From Mesorhizobium sp. (GTDB lineage Bacteria; Pseudomonadota; Alphaproteobacteria; Rhizobiales; Rhizobiaceae): a stretch of 57,757 nucleotides of DNA. The stretch is taken from the NCBI GenBank assembly GCA_004020315.1, contig SAQG01000039.1, forward strand, positions 1-57,757, read 5' to 3'. Under the pieces are notes generated by a model. It was not told the DNA's origin, made no database searches, and saw only the letters and a list, made by a program, of their open reading frames with translations. How positions within the stretch are numbered: position 1 is the first letter of the stretch; each line of letters begins with the position of its first letter. Positions 52,363 through 57,757 of this stretch are shown here, piece by piece. Both the position numbers and the translations under genes were made by a program.

Positions 52363-54915
52363 TCAGGTTGCCATGGCTTTGCCGCCGCTCACCGGCTTCT
52401 CCTCATCGGCCGTCGAGGCCTCCGGCCGCAGCTTGAACAGGATGAGCAGTGGCGCGGCGATAAAGATCGACGAATAGGTTCCGAAGACGACGCCGAACAG
52501 CATCGCCAGCGTGAACGAGCGGATCACCTCGCCGCCGAACAGCACCAGCGCCAGCAGCGCGAGCATCGTCGTCACCGAGGTCAGCGTCGTTCTGGACAAC
52601 GTCTCGTTGATGGCGTTGTTCAACAGCTGCGGCAGCGGCATCCTCTTGTATTTTCGCAGGTCTTCGCGAACACGGTCATAGACGACGATCGTATCATTGA
52701 GCGAATAGCCGATGATGGTGAGTATCGCCGCAAGCGACGACTGGTTGAATTCGAGACCGGTGATGACGAAGAAGCCGATCGTCATGACCACATCGTGGAC
52801 CGTGGCGATGATGGCGCCGACCGCGAACTGCCATTCGAAGCGGAACCAGACATAGATCAGGATTCCGAGCAGTGCGATGAGCATGGCGACGGTGCCTTGC
52901 TTGGCGAGTTCGCCGGAAACCGTCGGTCCCACCACCTCGACGCGGCGGAAGTCATAGTGGTCCTGCAACTCGCCACGCACCTTGTCGACGACGGTCTGCT
53001 CGGCGTTCTCGCCGCCCTCCTGCGTGCCGACGCGAATCAAGACGTCGTTCGGGTCGCCGAACTGCTGCACCTGCACTTCGCCGATGTTGAGTTCCGAAAG
53101 CCTGCTGCGGATGTCGGCGATATCGGCGGTGCCATCCTTGGCCCGGACCTCGATCAGCGAACCGCCCTTGAAGTCGATGCCGTAATTGATGTCGACGGTC
53201 ATGAACAGCACGACCGCCAGGATCGACAGCACGCTGGAAAGGGCGAAGGTCCAGCGGCGGATGCCCATGAACGGAATTCTTGTGCCCGGCGGGACGAAAG
53301 TCACCGGCGCCCGCGGCAATTCCTTCGGGCGGGCGCGGCGAAGCCAGATCGACACCAGCAGCCGGGTGAAGGTGAAGGCGGTGAAGACGGTGGTCAGAAT
53401 GCCGATGGCGAAGGTGACGGCGAAGCCCTTCACCGGTCCGGTCCCGAGCCAGAACAGCACTACCGTTGCGATCAGCGAGGTGACGTTCGAATCGACGATG
53501 GTCGCCAGCGCTTTCGAAAAGCCCGTGTCGATCGCCTGGATGACCGAGCGACCGTTTCGCCGCTCCTCGCGAATGCGCTCGTAGATGAGAACGTTCGAAT
53601 CGACCGCCATGCCGATGGTCAACACGATACCGGCAATGCCGGGCAATGTCAGTGTCGCGCCGAGCAACGACAACAACGCGATGATCATCGCCACATGCAC
53701 CGCCAGGGCGATGTTGGCAACGAAGCCAAGGAAGCCATAGGCCACGAACATGAACACGACGACGAGGATGGAGCCGATCACGCCGGCGACCTTGCCGGCG
53801 TGAATGGAATCCTCGCCGAGCCCAGGGCCTACTGTGCGCTCTTCGATCACCGTCAGCGTCGCCGGCAGCGCGCCGGCACGCAACAGCACGGCGAGGTCGT
53901 TGGCGCTCTCGGCGGTGAAATTGCCCGAGATCTGGCCGCTGCCGCCAAGGATCGGCTCGCGGATCTGCGGCGCCGAAATCACCTGATTGTCGAGGATAAT
54001 GGCAAACAGCTTGCCGACATTCTGCGAGGTGGCCTGGCCGAAACGCGCCGCTCCCTTGGAATCGAAGGTGAACGAAACCACCGGCTCGTTGGTCTGGGAA
54101 TTGTACGTCGCCTGCGCATCGACGAGATTTTCGCCAGAAACGATGACGCGGTTCTCGATCAGATAGGGAACCGGCGGATCGTCCTGCGAATACAACACCG
54201 AAGATCCCGCCGGCGGACGACCGTTCAGCGCATCCTGCACCGGCATCGACTGGTCGACCATCTGGAAGGTCAGCTTGGCGGTCTGGCCAAGAATGTCCTT
54301 CAGCCGTTGCGGATCCTGCAGGCCCGGCACCTGGACCAGGATACGGTCGTCACCCTGGCGTTGCACGATCGGCTCGGTGGTGCCGAGTTCGTTGACACGG
54401 CGCTCGACGACCTCGAGCGACTGCGCCAGCGCCGTCGACGTGCGGTATTTGATGCCGGCATCGGTGAAGGCAAATTTAAGCAGGCCGGGCTCGGAATCAT
54501 CCAGCGACATCTCCTGAACGGAGCCGCCGCTGAATAGGCCGGCGGCCACCGGGTCGGTCAATGTCTTCAGCGCCGTCTTGGCGGCTTCGACCTGACCGGG
54601 ATCGGTGATGCGGACCTGGACGGCCCGGCCTGATCCGGCAAGGCCGGTGTAACCGATCTTGGCGTCGCGCAGCCGCGTCCTGATTTCATCGCGCGTCGTC
54701 TCCAGCCGATCCTTGATCAGATCGTTCGGATCCATCCTGAGCAGGATATGCGAGCCGCCCTGCAGATCGAGGCCGAGCGTCATCTGGCGCTTCGGCACCC
54801 AGTCAGGAAGCTTGGCGAGCGTGCTGGCCGAAAAAAGATTGGGCGCAGCGAGGATCACTGTGGCGGCCACGGCCAGCCAGATCAGGATCATCTTGAAGCG
54901 CGAGAAATAAAGCAT
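52363..54915 (-). CDS. secDF: Fused protein translocase subunit SecDF
   Basis: A protein of 850 residues, SecD and SecF in one chain. TM1 is at about residues 8-28; the motif GLDLQGGSHILLRMD at about 48-62 opens the P1 head. TM2-6 of the SecD half start near GSILVVVFMFVAYG (residue about 380), with VLTIGMAVDSNVLIYERIREE as the proton-relay helix. The SecF half begins near RRWTFALSSVLSIL (residue about 545) and ends with TIIGYSLNDTIVVYDRVREDLRKY and SVTTMLALLALVLFGG. It uses the proton motive force to pull proteins across the membrane after SecA. Confidence 0.97.
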   Translation of the reverse strand: MLYFSRFKMILIWLAVAATVILAAPNLFSASTLAKLPDWVPKRQMTLGLDLQGGSHILLRMDPNDLIKDRLETTRDEIRTRLRDAKIGYTGLAGSGRAVQVRITDPGQVEAAKTALKTLTDPVAAGLFSGGSVQEMSLDDSEPGLLKFAFTDAGIKYRTSTALAQSLEVVERRVNELGTTEPIVQRQGDDRILVQVPGLQDPQRLKDILGQTAKLTFQMVDQSMPVQDALNGRPPAGSSVLYSQDDPPVPYLIENRVIVSGENLVDAQATYNSQTNEPVVSFTFDSKGAARFGQATSQNVGKLFAIILDNQVISAPQIREPILGGSGQISGNFTAESANDLAVLLRAGALPATLTVIEERTVGPGLGEDSIHAGKVAGVIGSILVVVFMFVAYGFLGFVANIALAVHVAMIIALLSLLGATLTLPGIAGIVLTIGMAVDSNVLIYERIREERRNGRSVIQAIDTGFSKALATIVDSNVTSLIATVVLFWLGTGPVKGFAVTFAIGILTTVFTAFTFTRLLVSIWLRRARPKELPRAPVTFVPPGTRIPFMGIRRWTFALSSVLSILAVVLFMTVDINYGIDFKGGSLIEVRAKDGTADIADIRSRLSELNIGEVQVQQFGDPNDVLIRVGTQEGGENAEQTVVDKVRGELQDHYDFRRVEVVGPTVSGELAKQGTVAMLIALLGILIYVWFRFEWQFAVGAIIATVHDVVMTIGFFVITGLEFNQSSLAAILTIIGYSLNDTIVVYDRVREDLRKYKRMPLPQLLNNAINETLSRTTLTSVTTMLALLALVLFGGEVIRSFTLAMLFGVVFGTYSSIFIAAPLLILFKLRPEASTADEEKPVSGGKAMAT

Positions 54916-55060
54916 ATGGCGTCGTCCGTCAGGGCGTTCTGGCGGATCGTTCCGCCTTGAATTGGGTTATTTCTGGGCGTTCTGGCTCGCCACCGGCTCG
55001 CCTTTGGTCCGCATATCGGCGATTGTCGTGCACGGGTCAGTCACTTTGGTGCTGCCATCG
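54916..55060 (-). pseudogene. Remnant of the yajC 3' end
   Basis: This spacer aligns with the last 30 codons of yajC and the yajC-secD spacer (56133-56280). Shared blocks are ATCGGCGAT, GGCGTTCTGG and GCCACCGGCTCGCC. It marks the downstream boundary of a tandem duplication of about 1.2 kb. It overlaps the last codons of the truncated secD, whose stop is provided by this remnant. Confidence 0.85.
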
Positions 55061-56132
55061 GGCTTTCTTCAACTATTGTCAATCTTGCCGGCAAGGGACC
55101 AGCGCGCAACAGCAAGGCGATATCTTTGGCGTTCTGGGCCGTGAAGTTGCCCGATATCTGGCCAGTGCCGCCGAGGATCGGTTCGCGGATCTGCGGTGCC
55201 GAAATCACCTGGTCGTCAAGGATAATGGCAATCAGCTTACCGACATTCTGTGATGTGGCCTGACCAAAGCGTGCCGTTCCCTTGGAATCCAAGGTGAACG
55301 AAACCACCGGCTCGTTGTCGGGAGAATTGTATGTCGCCTGCGCATCGATGAGATGCTGGCCCGAAACGATGAAGCGGTTCTCGATCAGATACGGAACCGG
55401 CGGATCGTCCTGCGAATACAGAACCGAGGATCCCGCCGGTGGACGACCGTTGACCGCATCCTGCACCGACATCGACTGATCGACCAACTGGACGGTCAGC
55501 TTGGCGGTCCTGCTGAGGATTTCGTTCAGCCTTTCCAGGTCTTGCAAGCCCTGCGCTTGAACCCGGATCCGGTCGTCGCCTTGATGCTGCACGATCGGTT
55601 CGGTGATGCCGAGTTCGTAGACACGGCGCTTGATGACCTCTATCGACTGCGCAAGTGCCGTTGAGGTGCGGTATTTGATGGCCGCGTCTGTTGCTGTGAA
55701 TTTAAGCAACCCTGGCTCGGACTCATCAAGCGCCATCTCCTGGATAGAGCCGCTGGCCGCGACCGGATCTGTCAATGTTTTCAACGCCGTCCTGGCGGCA
55801 TCAACCTGCGTGGGATCCGAGATGCGGACCTGAACCGTGCGTCCTGACCTGGCCAGGCCGGTATAGCCTATGCGGTGGGAACGCAGCAGTGACCTGATTT
55901 CATCGCGTGTCGTCTCCAGCCTGCCCTTGATCAAATCGTCCAGATCCAAGCTGAGCAGGATGTGCGAACCGCCCTGTTGATCGAGGCCGATTGCCATTTG
56001 GAGTTTCGGCTTCCAGTCGGGCTGCTGCTTGGCGAGCGGACTGGCGGCGAAAAGACTGGGCGCACCAAGAACCCCTGTGATGGCCATGGCCACCCAGATC
56101 AGAGTCATCTTGAAGCGCGAGAAATACAGCAA
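55041..56132 (-). CDS. Truncated SecD paralogue (TM1 plus P1 domain only)
   Basis: A protein of 363 residues with a TTG start (56132) exactly where secDF has ATG; the next codons match (LYFSRFKM). It follows secDF residue by residue to about position 355 (ALLLRAGPLPARLTIVEE), then ends in SPMAAPK from yajC-derived sequence. It therefore keeps the membrane anchor and the periplasmic head but no TM2-6 and no SecF. The GLDLQGG motif is GLDQQGG. The frame is intact over 1.1 kb despite clear divergence, which argues for selection. Function unknown. Confidence 0.85.
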   Translation of the reverse strand: MLYFSRFKMTLIWVAMAITGVLGAPSLFAASPLAKQQPDWKPKLQMAIGLDQQGGSHILLSLDLDDLIKGRLETTRDEIRSLLRSHRIGYTGLARSGRTVQVRISDPTQVDAARTALKTLTDPVAASGSIQEMALDESEPGLLKFTATDAAIKYRTSTALAQSIEVIKRRVYELGITEPIVQHQGDDRIRVQAQGLQDLERLNEILSRTAKLTVQLVDQSMSVQDAVNGRPPAGSSVLYSQDDPPVPYLIENRFIVSGQHLIDAQATYNSPDNEPVVSFTLDSKGTARFGQATSQNVGKLIAIILDDQVISAPQIREPILGGTGQISGNFTAQNAKDIALLLRAGPLPARLTIVEESPMAAPK

Positions 56133-56184
56133 ATGGCGTCGTCCGTCAGGGCGTATCCGCGGATCGCTCCGCCAGAAATTTCGG

Positions 56185-56523
56185 TTATTTCTTGGCGTTC
56201 TGGTTCGCCACCGGCTCGCCCTTGACGCGCACATCGGCGATCGTCGAGCGCAGCGCCGTTACCTTGGTGCCGCCGCCGAGATCGATCTCGAGCTCATTGT
56301 CGTCGATCACCTTGGTCACCTTGCCGACAAAACCGCCGCCAGTGATGACCGTGTCGCCGCGGCGAACCGCCGCCAGCATCTCGCCGCGCTTCTTCAATTG
56401 CGTGCGCTGCGGCCGGATGATCAGAAAATACATGATCACGAAAATCAGGACAAACGGCAAAATGCTGATGAACATATCCGGGGAGGTGCCGACGCCTTGG
56501 GCATATGCCGGTGTCACGAACAT
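56185..56523 (-). CDS. yajC: Preprotein translocase accessory subunit YajC
   Basis: A protein of 112 residues. One TM helix (FISILPFVLIFVIMYFLIIRPQ) is followed by the family motif RPQRTQLKKRGEMLAAVRRGDTVITGGGFVGKV at about residues 41-73. ATG 56523 gives MFVTPAYAQG, common in rhizobial YajC. First gene of the Sec operon. Its 3' end is duplicated further downstream at 54916-55060. Confidence 0.95.
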   Translation of the reverse strand: MFVTPAYAQGVGTSPDMFISILPFVLIFVIMYFLIIRPQRTQLKKRGEMLAAVRRGDTVITGGGFVGKVTKVIDDNELEIDLGGGTKVTALRSTIADVRVKGEPVANQNAKK

Positions 56524-56678
56524 CGAGGTACTCCTGAATTTTGAAAAACAGCCGCCAAACCGTCCTGGGGAAATTTGGCGGCCCCGTGAAATTTGGCCGG
56601 AATATAGTCGGTAAAGTTCCCAATGCAACTGCGCGGCCAAGCATTTCAGTTGCTTTTCCGGCTGGTTGAGCCGTGTTA

Positions 56679-56728
56679 GAGCATGATCCCGAAAAACAGG
56701 GCCCGATTTTCGGAAAAAGATCAGGCTC
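56679..56728. repeat. Rhizobial palindromic repeat (RIME-like)
   Basis: GAGCATGATC pairs with GATCAGGCTC (one mismatch), and inside it CCGAAAA pairs with TTTTCGG. It lies between yajC and the divergent DUF815 gene, with the same architecture as the repeat at 10603-10649. Confidence 0.65.
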
Positions 56729-56814
56729 CAACAAAAGGTTGGAACCGGCTCCGAAACCGCCGAAATCAAAAAGGTTCCCTTGTCACACCCTCCTGAATGC
56801 AAACAAAAAAAGAA

Positions 56815-57690
56815 ATGACCGACAGCACCATCGAAGCCCTGAACAAGAAGCTTGACCGCCTGATCGAGGCGGTCGCCCGCCTCGCCCCGCCGCCGCTGCC
56901 GGAAACCGACCTCGGCGAGGCCGATTGCTTCGTCTGGCAGGCTGATCCCGGCTATCTGGAGCCGGTGCTCAAGGTCAACCGCGTCGACATCGGCCTGATC
57001 CGCGGCGTCGACCGCGTCCGCGACATACTGGTCGACAACACCGAGCGTTTCGCCTCCGGTTACGCAGCCAACAACGTGCTGTTGTGGGGCGCGCGCGGCA
57101 TGGGAAAGTCCTCGCTGGTCAAGGCCGTGCATGCGGCGGTCAACGCATCGGCAAAGCTGGAGCTGCCGCTCAAGCTCATCGAGATCCACCGCGAGGACAT
57201 CGACACGCTGCCGAAGCTGATGAATTTGCTGAAGGCGGCGCCCTACCGCTTCATCTTGTTTTGCGACGACCTCTCCTTCGACCACGACGACACGTCCTAC
57301 AAGTCGTTGAAGGCGGCGCTCGAAGGCGGCGTCGAGGGCCGCCCGGCCAATGTCATCTTCTACGCCACTTCGAACCGGCGCCACCTGCTGCCGCGCGACA
57401 TGATCGACAATGAGCGCTCGACCGCCATCAACCCGTCGGAGGCGGTCGAGGAAAAAGTCTCGCTGTCCGACCGCTTCGGTCTTTGGCTCGGCTTCCACAA
57501 ATGCTCGCAGGACGAGTATCTCGACATGATCGACGGCTATGTCCGCCATCACGGTCTTGCCATCGATCCCGAGACGCTGCGCGCCGAGGCGCTGGAATGG
57601 GCGACGACGCGCGGCAGCCGTTCGGGCCGCGTCGCCTGGCAGTACACCCAGGATCTGGCAGGCCGGCTCGGCAAGTCGCTCCAAGATTAG
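56815..57690 (+). CDS. DUF815 family AAA-type ATPase
   Basis: A protein of 291 residues. The P-loop is LLWGARGMGKSSLVKAVHAA at about residues 84-103, the Walker B-like acidic stretch is FILFCDDLSFDHDD at about 144-157, and sensor-1-like VIFYATSNRRHLLPRD lies at about 180-195. The N-terminus has a predicted helix (TIEALNKKLDRLIEAVARLA). ATG 56815 or an upstream ATG at 56797 may start it. The family is widespread and uncharacterised. It is divergent from the yajC operon. Confidence 0.9.
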   Translation: MTDSTIEALNKKLDRLIEAVARLAPPPLPETDLGEADCFVWQADPGYLEPVLKVNRVDIGLIRGVDRVRDILVDNTERFASGYAANNVLLWGARGMGKSSLVKAVHAAVNASAKLELPLKLIEIHREDIDTLPKLMNLLKAAPYRFILFCDDLSFDHDDTSYKSLKAALEGGVEGRPANVIFYATSNRRHLLPRDMIDNERSTAINPSEAVEEKVSLSDRFGLWLGFHKCSQDEYLDMIDGYVRHHGLAIDPETLRAEALEWATTRGSRSGRVAWQYTQDLAGRLGKSLQD

Positions 57691-57757
57691 GCACAAAGAC
57701 TGAAAAAGATCGGATGATTGGGGCTCCGGTGGCCTCCCTGCATGGGAGTAGCGGGAG

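Noticed and set aside
51931..54537. 868-codon open frame on the plus strand
   Set aside because: It lies antisense to secDF and its downstream genes; composition is Arg/Asp/His-rich with no family features, a GC-rich shadow frame.

Overview
This window looks like chromosome of a Rhizobiales alphaproteobacterium, most likely Mesorhizobium or a close relative. The coding DNA is GC-rich. Rhizobial families are present (DUF982, tandem DUF1127, DUF2189), as are rhizobial palindromic repeats, a PHB synthase and a coxMNOP-type oxidase operon. Genus assignment is inference from gene content, since no rRNA is present.

Layout. 1-5 kb: the 3' end of an IS630-type transposase, a divergent MFS exporter/TetR pair, a flavin reductase/nitroreductase pair and an exported protein. 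5-18 kb: mainly housekeeping genes (acyltransferase, thrS, class D beta-lactamase, IscU-like/yidD, folE, hisI, patatin, and a minus-strand block of aminotransferase-hom-glpX-recJ). 18-22 kb: a lipoprotein, phaC, an M15-like peptidase and tRNA-Glu. 22-26.4 kb: an accessory stretch with a VanZ-like protein, a repeat-bearing RTX-type secreted protein, a DUF2161 nuclease-like protein and a DUF982 protein. 26.6-31.4 kb: map, radC, a divergent MFS/LysR pair and a VasI-like exported protein.

31.6-41.4 kb is a respiratory module: coxMNOP plus a subunit IV gene, a YbaK-like deacylase, a DUF2189 protein, heme O synthase, a cytochrome c, an alpha/beta hydrolase and a monooxygenase-like protein. It is bracketed by direct repeats of the 3' end of tig: a decayed copy on the left and the intact tig gene on the right. 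This suggests an old insertion or duplication.

43-49 kb holds a glycine-rich repeat protein broken by one missing base, tRNA-Leu followed by a partial tRNA-Leu copy, and an aromatic ammonia-lyase homologue without the MIO-forming Ala-Ser-Gly triad. A DUF2157/GDYXXLXY pair follows. Then come two small DUF1127 genes and two cuckoo-type sRNAs, which together contain six hairpins presenting CCUCCUCCC loops.

49-57.7 kb: a putative Cys-His-Asp periplasmic protein, trmFO, and a Sec operon (yajC - truncated secD - secDF - Mth938/NDUFAF3-like - squalene synthase/NDUFAF6-like). A tandem duplication of about 1.2 kb produced the truncated extra SecD and a yajC remnant. A DUF815 ATPase closes the window.

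The strongest items for follow-up are the DUF1127/cuckoo-RNA locus, the secD duplication, the tig-flanked respiratory module and the MIO-less lyase homologue. All assignments come from reading the sequence and remembered family features. No database search was run.
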